In this document: positions 15,226-24,618 of the stretch, in pieces
How positions within the stretch are numbered: position 1 is the first letter of the stretch
Layout of the letters: each line of letters opens with the position of its first letter
NCBI GenBank assembly: GCA_050740235.1
Contig: JBOIDB010000072.1
Location: 1-64,000 of the forward strand
Length of the DNA stretch: 64,000 nt
Source: JACDCP01 sp050740235
GTDB lineage: Bacteria; Pseudomonadota; Gammaproteobacteria; Steroidobacterales; JACDCP01
Direction of reading: 5' to 3'
Notes under the pieces: model-generated
Database searches by the model: none
The model's input: the letters and a program-made list of their open reading frames with translations, nothing else
Told to the model about the DNA's origin: nothing
Made by a program: the position numbers and the translations under genes

Positions 15226-17690
15226 AGCTGCAGCGTCTGCAGCTCAAGCAACTCCTGCTCGCGGTCGGGCTGACGGCCGGAACGGCGATCATCCTGTCCG
15301 CCATCCTGCTGACCGATTTTCGCGTTTTTACCGACGAGCTGCGGCGGCTCGCCGTCAGCAGCAACGAAACGACACTGCGCGACGGCCTGTTGTCGCGCGC
15401 GCAGCTCACTGCCCTCGACACGGCGGACCGGCTTGCGGCGCCGCTTGCGGCCGAAGATCCCGCTTCCATCTTTGCCATCGCGGACATCGCGCTCGCGCGC
15501 GATGACGTAAGACGGCTGGTAATCACGGACAGCGCCGGCGCAGTAGTTCTCGATACGGCCGCGGAGGAACCGAATGCCGCGCCGATCGATCCTGCGCTCG
15601 AAGAGCCGCTGTGGACCGACGATACGCTGCTCGTGAGCGCGCCGGTGCGCGCGGCAGGCAGCGAGCTCGGCCGCGTTCAACTGACGCTTTCGCTGGATTC
15701 GCTGAACGGCGCGCTCGGCAACGTCGGCCGGGATATCCGCGAGGTCGACCGCCGTCAGTTGAAGCGAAGCCTCGTGCTCATCGTGATCACCAGCGGCATC
15801 CTGACGATCATCGGCATGCTGTTCGCCCGCCACGGCGCGCAACGCATCATAGTTCCCCTGCGCGAGCTGACGCGCCGCGCGGCGCTGCTCAGCCAGGCGC
15901 CGCCGGAGGAGCGCCTGCAAATGCGGCGCAAGGACGAGCTCAGCGAGCTGGCGCAGGCCCTCGACGCCATCATCCGCGAGCTCAAGAAGACGAGCAGCTC
16001 GCGCGACTATCTGGACAAGCTGCTGGCGAGCATGAACGATGCGGTCATAGTCATCTCGCCCGACGGCATCATCAAGCGCGTGAACCAGAGCACGATGACG
16101 ATGTTCGGCTACAGCGAGCCGGAGCTGCTCGGCCAGCCGTTGCAGTCCCTGCTGCCCGAGGACCGGCAACTCGATCTTTCGGTCAGCCAGATGTCCGTCG
16201 ACGTGCTCGAATCCACCTTCGTCACACGCACCGGCCGGCACATCCCCGTTTCGCTGTCGAGCTCGCCGATCAGCACCGACGATCCGCAGTTCGAGGGCAA
16301 GATCCTCGTGGCCCGCGACATCACCGAGCGCAAGAAGGCCGAGAAGCGCATTCGTTTCCTGGCTCACTACGATCCGCTCACCAAGGTACCGAATCGCATG
16401 CAGTTCCAGCATCTGCTGCAGCAGGCGATTGCCCGGGCGCGGCGCCAACGCCATGGCGTCGCGCTGCTCTACATCGATCTCGACCGCTTCAAGGACATCA
16501 ACGATACGTTCGGCCATCTCGCGGGAGACACGAGCCTGGAAACGGCCACGGCGCGGCTTCTGGCCGCCGTGCCCAAGGGCGCGATCGTCGGCCGGCTCGC
16601 CGGCGACGAGTTCGCAGTCATTCTCGACCGGCTGAACGCCGAGCGGAACGTCTCCACCGAGGTCGCGCAAGTGGCGCACGCGCTGCTCCGTTCGCTCGGC
16701 CATCCGTTCCGCGTGCAGGACAGCGAGGTGTTCCTGACCGCCAGCATAGGTATCGCGACGTACCCCGCGGATGCGGACAATGTCATCGACCTGATCCGCA
16801 ACGCCGACGCGGCGATGTACCACGCCAAGCAGATCGGCGGCAACAACTTCGAATGCTATACGCCGGAGATGAATGCGCAGGCGGTCGACCGGCTGATGAT
16901 GAAGAGCAAGCTGCGCCGCGCGTTCGAGCGCAACGAGCTGATGCTGCAGTATCAGCCGAAGTACGACCTGAGCAATGGCGTCGTGGTCGGCGCCGAGGCA
17001 TTGCTGCGCTGGGAGCTGCCGGGACACGGCACCATCGGTCCGTCGGAGTTCATCCCGCTCGCCGAGGAGACCAACATGATCCTCGACATCGGCGAATGGG
17101 TGCTCGATCGGGTCTGCTCCGATTACAAGCTCTGGCAGAGCTCGATCCCGTCACCCGGGCGCGTGGCCGTCAATTTCTCGTTGAAGCAGCTCCGGCAGAC
17201 GAACATCCGGCAGCGCATCGCGACGATCCTCGGCCGCCATGGCGTGGCGCCGCAGCGGCTCGAGCTCGAGATCACGGAGACGACGCTCATGCAGGATGCC
17301 GAGCGGACCGTCGGCATCCTGCGCGAGCTGTTCGCCATGGGCTTGCACCTGTCGATCGACGACTTCGGCACCGGCTACTCGTCGCTCAGCTCCCTGCAGC
17401 AGTTCCCGATCGGCACGCTCAAGATCGACCGGTCGTTCGTGCGGGACGCCGCCACGGACCCCGACGACGCGACCATCGTGTCGATGATCATCGACATGGG
17501 CCGCAGCCTCAACATGGAGGTCGTCGCGGAGGGCGTGGAGAACGAAGAGCAGTTGTCGTTCCTGCGCAAGCGGCGGTGCAACTACGCGCAGGGACATCTG
17601 TTCGGCGACCCCATGAGCGCCGATGACTACCTCGAGCTGCTGCTGCAACAGCAGCAGGGCACCGACCGCTACCTGGCTTTGTTCGCATAG
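15222..17690 (+). CDS. membrane GGDEF/EAL cyclic-di-GMP protein with HAMP and PAS
   Basis: An 822-residue sensor protein. Order of domains: membrane helix (about 10-30), periplasmic sensor (30-185), second helix LVLIVITSGILTIIGML (about 186-206), HAMP (207-260), PAS (about 270-375), GGDEF (about 385-545), EAL (about 560-815). The cyclase signature reads RLAGDEF near residue 460, with Ala for the first Gly, so cyclase activity is uncertain. The phosphodiesterase side looks complete: EALLRW, ETTLM and DDFGTGYSSL. It probably degrades cyclic di-GMP in response to an extracytoplasmic or PAS-sensed signal. The start is GTG 15222. Confidence 0.88.
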   Translation: MKLQRLQLKQLLLAVGLTAGTAIILSAILLTDFRVFTDELRRLAVSSNETTLRDGLLSRAQLTALDTADRLAAPLAAEDPASIFAIADIALARDDVRRLVITDSAGAVVLDTAAEEPNAAPIDPALEEPLWTDDTLLVSAPVRAAGSELGRVQLTLSLDSLNGALGNVGRDIREVDRRQLKRSLVLIVITSGILTIIGMLFARHGAQRIIVPLRELTRRAALLSQAPPEERLQMRRKDELSELAQALDAIIRELKKTSSSRDYLDKLLASMNDAVIVISPDGIIKRVNQSTMTMFGYSEPELLGQPLQSLLPEDRQLDLSVSQMSVDVLESTFVTRTGRHIPVSLSSSPISTDDPQFEGKILVARDITERKKAEKRIRFLAHYDPLTKVPNRMQFQHLLQQAIARARRQRHGVALLYIDLDRFKDINDTFGHLAGDTSLETATARLLAAVPKGAIVGRLAGDEFAVILDRLNAERNVSTEVAQVAHALLRSLGHPFRVQDSEVFLTASIGIATYPADADNVIDLIRNADAAMYHAKQIGGNNFECYTPEMNAQAVDRLMMKSKLRRAFERNELMLQYQPKYDLSNGVVVGAEALLRWELPGHGTIGPSEFIPLAEETNMILDIGEWVLDRVCSDYKLWQSSIPSPGRVAVNFSLKQLRQTNIRQRIATILGRHGVAPQRLELEITETTLMQDAERTVGILRELFAMGLHLSIDDFGTGYSSLSSLQQFPIGTLKIDRSFVRDAATDPDDATIVSMIIDMGRSLNMEVVAEGVENEEQLSFLRKRRCNYAQGHLFGDPMSADDYLELLLQQQQGTDRYLALFA

Positions 17691-17698
17691 GGACATTC

Positions 17699-18874
17699 CT
17701 ATCTTCCCAGGCCTGCCGCTTCTTCCTCGCCGTACCCGGCCAGCTCGACATAGCCTTCGCCCGTCGCGGCTTTTCCTCCATTGCCTCCTGCCACGCGCAC
17801 CGCGCCTTCCCAGTAACGCACGCTGAGATCCATTTCCTGCGCTTCGACGTACGGTTGCACGTCGAGGACGATGCTTTCGTTCGGCAACCGGAGCCGCCAG
17901 CCCATCGGGTAGGTCACGCCGCTGTCGGGGCTGGTCCATGAGCCGCTGCTCTCGATGGTGACATCGTGGGCGCCGAGCGCGCGGCGTGAACCATCCGCCG
18001 CCACGAGCGAGCCGGCGCTGAACGGATCGACGTCGCCGTCCTTACGCCGCAACCGGTAGAACATGATGTCGGTGCCGTCATCGAGCTGCAGCGCGAACCA
18101 GTCCCAGCCCGACAGGTGCTCACCGAGCGCACCGCTGCTCCACTCGCGGTCCAACCAGGCGCGGCCTTCGACATCGAAGCTTTCGCCGTCGACGGTTATC
18201 CCGCCTGAGGCCGCGAGGCGTGTGAACGAGTAATAATAGGATGCGTCGCCGGGCGCCGGGCCCTTGCGGCTCAGGCCCGCGTCACCGTTGAGCACGACGG
18301 GCTTCGAGGTTGTCAGCGTCAAATCCAGTGCCATCGACTTGTCGCGCGCGTTCAGCCGCAGCGGGAGAAACTCTTTACCCGCGCTCGCGGCGGACCAGTC
18401 GCCTAGCCAGACGCGAAACGGCTCCACCTTCGCACCGGCAAGGCCGAGCGCTGCGCGGTCGAATCGCTCCGCGGCGATATGCCGGCGGCCGGCCGTGTCC
18501 GTCACGGCGAAATGCGCCATGTAAACCTGGTCGGCGGCCCATGCGGAGTCACGCTCCGGCGCTTCCACCGCGAGCGCGAAGCGGAAGAACGTGATCTGGA
18601 AGCCGAAGTGTCGGCCCGCCGCATTTCGCAGATTGCCGGTGACATACCACCATTCGGTGCGGTAGTCCGGATGCGGGCCGTGATCGGCCGGAAAGCGGAT
18701 CGCACCGGGCTCAGTCGCCTGGGCGAATTCGCCGGACGGCGAATCGCCCAGCAGTCGCGCGACGCCGGGCGAGTCATCCCGACCGCCATCCGGCGGCAGC
18801 ATCAGCCACGCGACGACCAGCGCGAAGGTGATCGCGCCGAGTGTCAGTGCCAGTGCACGGCCGTTCACGTTCAC
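17699..18874 (-). CDS. AttH/CrtC-like lipocalin-type protein of an ABC export operon
   Basis: A 391-residue protein with one N-terminal hydrophobic anchor (LALTLGAITFALVVAWLML) and the AttH/carotenoid-1,2-hydratase fold: FPADHGPHPDYRTEWWYVTGNL, FGFQITFFRF, AHFAVTD, WLDREWSS, GWDWFALQLDDGTDIMFYRLR. The family includes the AttH component of AttEFGH transporters and tocopherol-cyclase-like enzymes. The start is GTG 18874, overlapping the permease stop as GTGA, so the two are translationally coupled. It probably modifies or binds a lipid handled by the exporter. The substrate is unknown. Confidence 0.83.
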   Translation of the reverse strand: MNVNGRALALTLGAITFALVVAWLMLPPDGGRDDSPGVARLLGDSPSGEFAQATEPGAIRFPADHGPHPDYRTEWWYVTGNLRNAAGRHFGFQITFFRFALAVEAPERDSAWAADQVYMAHFAVTDTAGRRHIAAERFDRAALGLAGAKVEPFRVWLGDWSAASAGKEFLPLRLNARDKSMALDLTLTTSKPVVLNGDAGLSRKGPAPGDASYYYSFTRLAASGGITVDGESFDVEGRAWLDREWSSGALGEHLSGWDWFALQLDDGTDIMFYRLRRKDGDVDPFSAGSLVAADGSRRALGAHDVTIESSGSWTSPDSGVTYPMGWRLRLPNESIVLDVQPYVEAQEMDLSVRYWEGAVRVAGGNGGKAATGEGYVELAGYGEEEAAGLGR

Positions 18875-21384
18875 TCCGTCCGCAAATGCTCGGCCGGCGG
18901 GCCCTGCGCGAGAACGAAGGCGGGGCGCAGGCCGGCGAGCAACGCGGCGGCGAGCGCCAGCGCAGCGCCCTGCCAGATCGGCGCGGGCGACAGCTCGAAT
19001 GCCATGCTCCAGCCGAAGGCGCGCTCGTTGATGACGCGTACGAGAATCCACGCGAGCGCGATGCCGAGCGGCAGCGCGACAGCCGCAGCCGACAGGCCGA
19101 GCAGCGCGGTCTGCGCGAGGACATGCCGGCGCACCTCGGCGGGCGTGAAGCCGACGGCTCTGAGCACGGCAACTTCGGGACGGCGCTCGAGCGAGAGCGC
19201 CTGCAGCGCACTGTAAATGCCGAGCAACGCGATGCAGCCGGCGAGCAGTCGCAGCACGCCGGTCACCGTGAACGTGCGCTCGAAAATCTCCAGCGACGCG
19301 GCGCGGATTTCCCGGTTCGAAGCCAGGCGTAAGCCCGGCATTTGCGATTGCACGTTCGCCAGCGCCGAGCGCACCTCCGCCGCCGCTGCATTCGGCGCCA
19401 GATACACGGCGATGCCCGACAGCGCCCGATCGGAAAAATGGGCGCGATAGGTATCGAGCGCCAGCGCAACGACACCTTGATCCGTGGTGTAGTCGACGAA
19501 CACGCCTGCAACCGGCCAGGCACGCGCACCGTCGATTCCGGGCAGCGTCAGCCGATCGCCCACCGCAGTGCCGTGGCGCCGCGCGAAAGGCTCCGACACG
19601 AGCACCCCGTCGCCCGCCTCGAATCGCGCCCACGCCGATGCGGCATCTCCGGCAATGATTCGCGGCTGCCAGCCGGTCGTTCCCGCATCGATGCCCCAGA
19701 CGCGCAGCTCGCCCCCGTCGGTCGGAACGCGCGTCCGGCGCGTCCGGCTCACGCTTCGCACTCCGGGCAGCGATGCGACGCGCGCGGCAAGCGAATCATC
19801 AAGTGCCTTGCGCGAGCCCTCTTCGGCGCTGATATAAAAATCCGCGCGCAAGGTCGTCTCCAGCCATTCGGACACGCTCGCGCGAAAACTCTCGATCATG
19901 ACACCGATGCCGATCACCGTCGCCACGGCCACGGCGAGCGCGGCCGTCGCCACGCCGGTGCGGCTCAATCCGGAAACGACGCTGCGCGCTGCGAAACGGC
20001 CCGTCAAGCCGATCCGCCGGCCGAAGAGCCGAACGATGCCGGCCATGAGCAGCATCGTCGCGGCGGGTGTCGCCAGAGCAACAGCCGCGATGACGCAGAA
20101 CAATCCGAAAAACGCACCGGTCAGCGACCGGCCGGAGAACTGGAACGCGGCCAGTGCGGACAACCCGAACGCGGCCGAAAGCAGCAATAGCCGCGGCAAA
20201 CGCGCCCGCGCGCTTGCTTCCGACGCGACGCGACTCCACACGGCGCGGGGCGGTGAGGCGGCCGCTTCGCGCGCCGGCGCGAATGCGGCGAGCAGCGAAA
20301 TGCCGAGGCCGAGGGCGCAGCCTGTTGCCAGCACGCCGGCATCCAGCCAGAGCGGTGCATAGCCCACTTCGAAGTAAAGATCCTCGATGGTGCGCGTCAC
20401 GAGCGCGACCAGGCCGCTGCCGAGCAGCGTGCCGAGCGCGAGCCCGGCCAGCGTGCCGGCCAACGCGATGACGGCTGTCTCGCTCAACACGAGGCGAAAC
20501 AGCTCGCCGCGGCTGACGCCGATCGCACGGAGCAGACCGAACAGGCGACGCCGCTGCACCACGAGAAACGACATCGTGCTGTAGATCAGGAATGCGCCGA
20601 CCAGAAGCGCGAGCAGCGACAAAGCCGTCAGGTTGGTGCGGAACGCGCGTGTCATTTCCACCAGCGCGCGACTGCGCGCGGGCGACGACACGAGCGACGC
20701 ACTGCCGAGGTTCACATCGGCGAGCGTCTCGGCCTCGCGCGCGCCGAGGATGAGATCGATGCGGCTGAGCTGGCCTGCCAGTCCCAGCAGCTCCTGCACG
20801 GTGGTGATGTCGGCGAGCACGAGATCGCCCGCCAGTCGCGCGCGCGCGGGATCGGGTGTGACGATGCCGACGACTGTCACGGCAACCGTCTCGCCGCCGA
20901 TGCGCAGGTGCAGCTTGTCACCGAACGCCGCCGAAAGACGTTCCGCCAGCGGCCGGGGAAGAAGGACGGTGCGCGGCTCGACGAGCAGGCGAATCATCGA
21001 CGCACGGTCATCCGTGCCCGGCGCCATGAGATCCCGAAACGGCGCCTCGGCGAATGGATCGAGGCCGAGCAAAGTCACCGGCGCGTCGGGCAACTCTGCG
21101 ATTCGGACCTGGCCTTCGACGACGGGCGCGGCTCGATCGATTCCGAGGTCGATGCTCAGACGCGTGTACAGCGCCTCCGGAATCCGGCCGCCCGTGCCGA
21201 CGATCTCATGCGTCGCGTTGCCCGCGACGAGCGCTACCGAGTGCGTGAAGGCGCGTTCGGCGCTGACGCCGGCCAGCTCGACACCGACCACGACCGCCAC
21301 GCCGGCAGCGATGCCCGCGAGCGCCAGCCCGAGCTGCCCGGGATGACGCAGCAGAAAGCGCCGGCTGGACCGCGCGATCAGCAC
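18871..21384 (-). CDS. ABC transporter permease, FtsX/MacB type, AttFG-like
   Basis: An 837-residue integral membrane protein with two FtsX-like permease units. It has an N-terminal anchor (QLGLALAGIAAGVAVVVGVELAG), a large periplasmic domain, a cluster of three helices near residues 240-400, a second periplasmic domain and three C-terminal helices. It ends with EHLRTE. GTG 21384 is chosen because it directly follows and overlaps the ATPase stop. Together with the ATPase upstream and the AttH-like protein downstream this reproduces the attE-attFG-attH order. Export of a lipid or lipoprotein-like substrate is the family expectation. Confidence 0.85.
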   Translation of the reverse strand: MLIARSSRRFLLRHPGQLGLALAGIAAGVAVVVGVELAGVSAERAFTHSVALVAGNATHEIVGTGGRIPEALYTRLSIDLGIDRAAPVVEGQVRIAELPDAPVTLLGLDPFAEAPFRDLMAPGTDDRASMIRLLVEPRTVLLPRPLAERLSAAFGDKLHLRIGGETVAVTVVGIVTPDPARARLAGDLVLADITTVQELLGLAGQLSRIDLILGAREAETLADVNLGSASLVSSPARSRALVEMTRAFRTNLTALSLLALLVGAFLIYSTMSFLVVQRRRLFGLLRAIGVSRGELFRLVLSETAVIALAGTLAGLALGTLLGSGLVALVTRTIEDLYFEVGYAPLWLDAGVLATGCALGLGISLLAAFAPAREAAASPPRAVWSRVASEASARARLPRLLLLSAAFGLSALAAFQFSGRSLTGAFFGLFCVIAAVALATPAATMLLMAGIVRLFGRRIGLTGRFAARSVVSGLSRTGVATAALAVAVATVIGIGVMIESFRASVSEWLETTLRADFYISAEEGSRKALDDSLAARVASLPGVRSVSRTRRTRVPTDGGELRVWGIDAGTTGWQPRIIAGDAASAWARFEAGDGVLVSEPFARRHGTAVGDRLTLPGIDGARAWPVAGVFVDYTTDQGVVALALDTYRAHFSDRALSGIAVYLAPNAAAAEVRSALANVQSQMPGLRLASNREIRAASLEIFERTFTVTGVLRLLAGCIALLGIYSALQALSLERRPEVAVLRAVGFTPAEVRRHVLAQTALLGLSAAAVALPLGIALAWILVRVINERAFGWSMAFELSPAPIWQGAALALAAALLAGLRPAFVLAQGPPAEHLRTE

Positions 21385-22043
21385 GCGGTCAGGCGCCCCT
21401 GGTCGATTCGATATCGCCGATCGAACCGCGCCGCCTGTTCCAGGCTGTGCGTCGCGATGATCAACGTGCTGCCCGAATCGCGGCACATGCGCGCGATCAG
21501 ATTCAGCACGATCTCGGCGGTATCGGCATCCAGATTGCCGGTCGGCTCGTCTGCGAGCAGCAAAGCCGGCCCATGAACGAGCGCGCGCGCCACGGCCACT
21601 CGCTGCTGCTCGCCGCCGGAAAGCATTTCGGGAAAACTCGCCGCGCGATCTCCGAGACCGATTGCGTCCAGCCATTTCCCTGCGCGGTCGCCCGCGTTTT
21701 CAACGCCGGCATTGCCGAGCTCGAGCGGCAGGCGCAGGTTTTCCTCGATCGTCAAGGTCGGTATGAGGTTGAAGAACTGGAACACGAAGCCGATGCGTTC
21801 GCGTCTGAGCAGCGCGCGGCCGGTCTCGTCGAGCCCGCGCAGACTGGTGCCGGAGATGACGATGTCTCCGGCGCTCGGCTCGTCCAGCGCGCCGATGAGA
21901 TTGAGCAGCGTGGACTTGCCCGAGCCGCTGCGGCCGACAATCGCGACCGCCTCGCCGGCATCGACCCGCAGGTCGATCCCCGAGAGGACCGGATGCCGCT
22001 GCCCGGACTCTTCATAGTGCTTGTGAACGCCGCGCAACTCCAC
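21378..22043 (-). CDS. ABC transporter ATP-binding protein, LolD/MacB type
   Basis: A 221-residue ATPase with Walker A GRSGSGKST, Q-loop FVFQFFNLIPTLTIEENL, signature LSGGEQQRVAVARAL and Walker B ALLLADEPTGNLD, then the H-loop IIATHSL. The NLIP...TIEENL pattern is typical of exporters that pair with FtsX-like permeases. The start used is GTG 22043; a start further upstream cannot be excluded. It overlaps the permease start, so the three genes 22043-17699 form one operon. The 158-base gap before the next gene carries only a weak dyad (CAGGGCAC/GTGCCCTG, 22133-22166). Confidence 0.9.
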   Translation of the reverse strand: MELRGVHKHYEESGQRHPVLSGIDLRVDAGEAVAIVGRSGSGKSTLLNLIGALDEPSAGDIVISGTSLRGLDETGRALLRRERIGFVFQFFNLIPTLTIEENLRLPLELGNAGVENAGDRAGKWLDAIGLGDRAASFPEMLSGGEQQRVAVARALVHGPALLLADEPTGNLDADTAEIVLNLIARMCRDSGSTLIIATHSLEQAARFDRRYRIDQGRLTAC

Positions 22044-22201
22044 AGCCGCGGCGCGGGACGCAGCTCTCAGAATCGCCTCACTGCCGCGAGGCGCGTGAAA
22101 TCCCGTTCATCCGGCCATTGCAGCAGACCCGGCAGGGCACGGCAAATCCGTCAACCTGGTGCCCTGTAACAGCCGGTCGCGTCTTCCGAAGGCGCCCGAT
22201 A

Positions 22202-23527
22202 TTACGGTGACCCGTTCTGCCGGCCGATCCAGTCGAAGAGGAGCTCGAAGTAGCCTTCGACGGTGCGGCCTGCGAGATGCCCTGCCCCTTCGTCCGTCCC
22301 GACGGCGATCATGCCGTGCTCGGCGTCCGGGAACACGGAGATGTCGATCGGCAGACCCCGCTCTTCGAGCTTGCGCAACCGGCCGAGCGTCGACTCGTGC
22401 GGCGCTTCGGTGTCGCGGCCCGCGAGTATCCAGAGCTGCGGCACCGTTAGCCCGGCGATCACCGGCAACGGGTCGTAAGCAAGGTCATACGGGAAATCGA
22501 ACAACGCCCGCGCTTCGTCCATGCGCTCCGCAGGCGTCGAAGCCAGCACGCTCGTGAAATCGCCCCCCAGATGCTCGAACCACGGTTCGTCCCGCCAGGC
22601 GGCCTTCAGGCTTTCGAGCTCCCGCAGCCCGTCGTCGAAGCGCGAGAGCATGACGCGCGCGGCCGCCCGGTGGATTTCGTCGCCGATTGCGAGCACGTCC
22701 GCGCCGCAGCCGTGTGCGCGCAGGCTTTGCGCGACCTCCTGGCGGTCCTCCTCCAGCATGCTGATCGCGAGACCATAGCTCACCACGACGAAATCGACCG
22801 GCTCGTCCGCGACGGCAAGTTTCCTGGCGGCCAGGGGCGCCACCCATCCGCCCTGGCTCTCGCCCATCAGCCCCAGGGGCATGCGGGTCGCTTCGGTTTG
22901 CGCGCGCACGGCGCGAACGGCCGCCACCATGTCATCGGCGAGCGTGCCGATATCGATGGTGTAGCCGCCGGACGAACGGCCCGTGCCGCGCTTGTCGAAG
23001 ACGAAGACGGCGATGTCCTTCAAGGGCAGGAGGTATTGGACGTAGTTGTTGACGACCGCCGATTCCCGACCGCTGCCGTATTGCAACACGACGACGGCGC
23101 GAGGCTCTCGCCGGACGGGCATCACGAGCTCACCGTAGAACGTCGAGCCGCCGCTTTCGAATTCGATCGGCCGAATCGGTAGCGGGACCTTGCCGCCTTC
23201 GAGCCCGGGCGAACCTTCGCGGCTGAAGCGAACGGCGCCTTCGTCGCAGGCGCCGAACCTGACACGGACGGTCATCGGCTCGCGCACCGACCAGCCTTCG
23301 CCGGATTCATATCGGCCGGGCGCGACGGGAAAGAGCTTGCCGGAGCGTCCGTTCAGGAAGCGATAGCGCAGGTTGGGCGCGTCGCTCGGCTCAATCAGCA
23401 GGTGCGAGCCGTCCGACATGGTGTAGGCGCCCGCATGGCATGCGCCGGGCGGCGCCGGTTCATGAGCGAACGCGTGCAGCGGGAATGCGGCGAGGGTGAG
23501 CAGCAGCGGAATATAGCGAGTCATCAA
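22202..23527 (-). CDS. secreted alpha/beta hydrolase (serine esterase/peptidase type)
   Basis: A 441-residue exported hydrolase with signal peptide RYIPLLLTLAAFPLHAFA. The N-terminal 120 residues are beta-rich; the hydrolase fold follows, with AVVVLQYGSGRES, the strand VFVFDKRGTGRSSGG, nucleophile elbow GESQGG (Ser near residue 220) and a catalytic His in FPDAEHGMI near the end. Such two-part proteins are usually broad esterases. ATG 23524 is an equally good start. It lies upstream of the ABC operon on the same strand but is separated from it. Substrate unknown. Confidence 0.82.
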   Translation of the reverse strand: MMTRYIPLLLTLAAFPLHAFAHEPAPPGACHAGAYTMSDGSHLLIEPSDAPNLRYRFLNGRSGKLFPVAPGRYESGEGWSVREPMTVRVRFGACDEGAVRFSREGSPGLEGGKVPLPIRPIEFESGGSTFYGELVMPVRREPRAVVVLQYGSGRESAVVNNYVQYLLPLKDIAVFVFDKRGTGRSSGGYTIDIGTLADDMVAAVRAVRAQTEATRMPLGLMGESQGGWVAPLAARKLAVADEPVDFVVVSYGLAISMLEEDRQEVAQSLRAHGCGADVLAIGDEIHRAAARVMLSRFDDGLRELESLKAAWRDEPWFEHLGGDFTSVLASTPAERMDEARALFDFPYDLAYDPLPVIAGLTVPQLWILAGRDTEAPHESTLGRLRKLEERGLPIDISVFPDAEHGMIAVGTDEGAGHLAGRTVEGYFELLFDWIGRQNGSP

Positions 23528-23680
23528 CCTGTTCCGTTCGGTGAATGCAATGGGCGGCCGTGGCAGCGTCCCGATCGCCCGTGGGAGGGTTCAAGCCGGG
23601 AGGAAAAGTGGTGTGCGCCGGCGAGATTCGGCCCTGGAGCGATTTCGCCGGTAGCCGGTCCGGAAGCCGGACCGGCCCGA

Positions 23681-23908
23681 TCAGCCGCGCTCGAGATCCT
23701 CGAACTGGCGCTTCAGATCGAAGTTGCGATCGGTGACGATCCTTTCCAGCACCTGGATGCGGTGCTCGAGGTCGTCGATGCGTCTGAGGTTCGCATCGGT
23801 CTCGGGCGTGGCCTTGCGCGAATGGGCTCTCTGCCGGTCACGGTGCTTGATGAGGCTGGCCACGGTGATGATGAATACCAGTATCAGTACGAACTCGAAT
23901 GCATTCAC
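23681..23908 (-). CDS. second PspB-like small membrane protein
   Basis: A 75-residue protein: one N-terminal helix (FEFVLILVFIITVASLI) followed by a basic stretch and a coiled coil IDDLEHRIQVLERIVTDRN. This is the PspB layout. It differs in sequence from the PspB encoded at 24615-24833 and is more like the C-terminal tail of the neighbouring PspC. It is the last gene of the psp operon, 12 bases after that pspC gene. It probably takes part in the PspA-binding membrane complex. Confidence 0.75.
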   Translation of the reverse strand: MNAFEFVLILVFIITVASLIKHRDRQRAHSRKATPETDANLRRIDDLEHRIQVLERIVTDRNFDLKRQFEDLERG

Positions 23909-23920
23909 TGTCAGCGCTCC

Positions 23921-24331
23921 TCAAGGCCGGTCTTCGAGATCTCTGAACTCCTCGTCGAGCTTGTAGCGCGGCGAGGTGACATAGCGTTCCATGCGGCGCA
24001 GGCGGGCTTCCATGTCGCGGAATTTATAGCGCACATTGGAGAGCGTGTCCTGCGGCGAGAAGCGGACCGACTGTGCAAAACGCGCATCCCGATCCGGATG
24101 CTCGAGCACTTCAGGCTTGCGAGGCAGAATCACGCACAGGCCGAAGTAGATGAGCAACACGCCGGGCATGAAAAAGATCAGCGCCACCGCGGCCGCAATA
24201 CGCGTGATGCTCCGGTCGAAGCCGAAGTACTCGGCGATGCCGGCGCAGACGCCGCAGATCATGCCGTTTTTCGAATCCCGATACAGCCGGCGCGGCAACA
24301 GCGCCTCGTCGTACTCGTCTCGCATGCTCAT
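23921..24331 (-). CDS. pspC: PspC-domain protein with a PspB-like C-terminal tail
   Basis: A 136-residue membrane protein. Residues about 13-75 are the PspC domain (RRLYRDSKNGMICGVCAGIAEYFG, then the helix AAAVALIFFMPGVLLIYFGLCVILP). The tail (MEARLRRMERYVTSPRYKL) is a coiled coil resembling the PspB-type protein encoded next. PspC senses envelope stress at the inner membrane and recruits PspA. The start overlaps the stop of the preceding pspC-like gene (ATGA 24328-24331). Two PspC genes in tandem are unusual. Confidence 0.88.
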   Translation of the reverse strand: MSMRDEYDEALLPRRLYRDSKNGMICGVCAGIAEYFGFDRSITRIAAAVALIFFMPGVLLIYFGLCVILPRKPEVLEHPDRDARFAQSVRFSPQDTLSNVRYKFRDMEARLRRMERYVTSPRYKLDEEFRDLEDRP

Positions 24332-24618
24332 CTCCCGCTCGCCTGGCGGCTGTCGTGCCGCCAGAACTCGTACTCATCCGTCGACCCACGGTACCGAAGC
24401 GGCCGATCCCTCAGCAACAACCCGGCGGTAATGTATACGACGAGCGTCGGCAGGAACCAGAAGATCAACAGGGCACCCGCCGCCACTCGCACGGCGATAA
24501 TGGGCCACTCGAAGTAATCGGCGAGTCCGGCGCACACGCCCATCAGGATTCCGTTCTCCTGATCGCGGTACAGGCGCTTCAGGAATTCGCTGATGCGGTA
24601 CCACGGTTCGGTGCTCAT
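24328..24618 (-). CDS. short PspC-domain protein
   Basis: A 96-residue PspC paralogue: FLKRLYRDQENGILMGVCAGLADYF, helix VAAGALLIFWFLPTLVVYITAGLLL, then a short charged end without the coiled coil found in the neighbour. ATG 24618 (MSTEPWYR) is used because it overlaps the pspB stop as ATGA and has GAGGAAG upstream. Its position directly after pspB matches the classical pspA-pspB-pspC order, so this may be the original pspC and the next gene the added copy. Confidence 0.85.
   Translation of the reverse strand: MSTEPWYRISEFLKRLYRDQENGILMGVCAGLADYFEWPIIAVRVAAGALLIFWFLPTLVVYITAGLLLRDRPLRYRGSTDEYEFWRHDSRQASGR

Noticed and set aside
17690..17705. GGGACATTCCTATC after the GGDEF/EAL gene as another GGGGACATTCC element
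   Set aside because: Only one half-site is present with no complementary arm.
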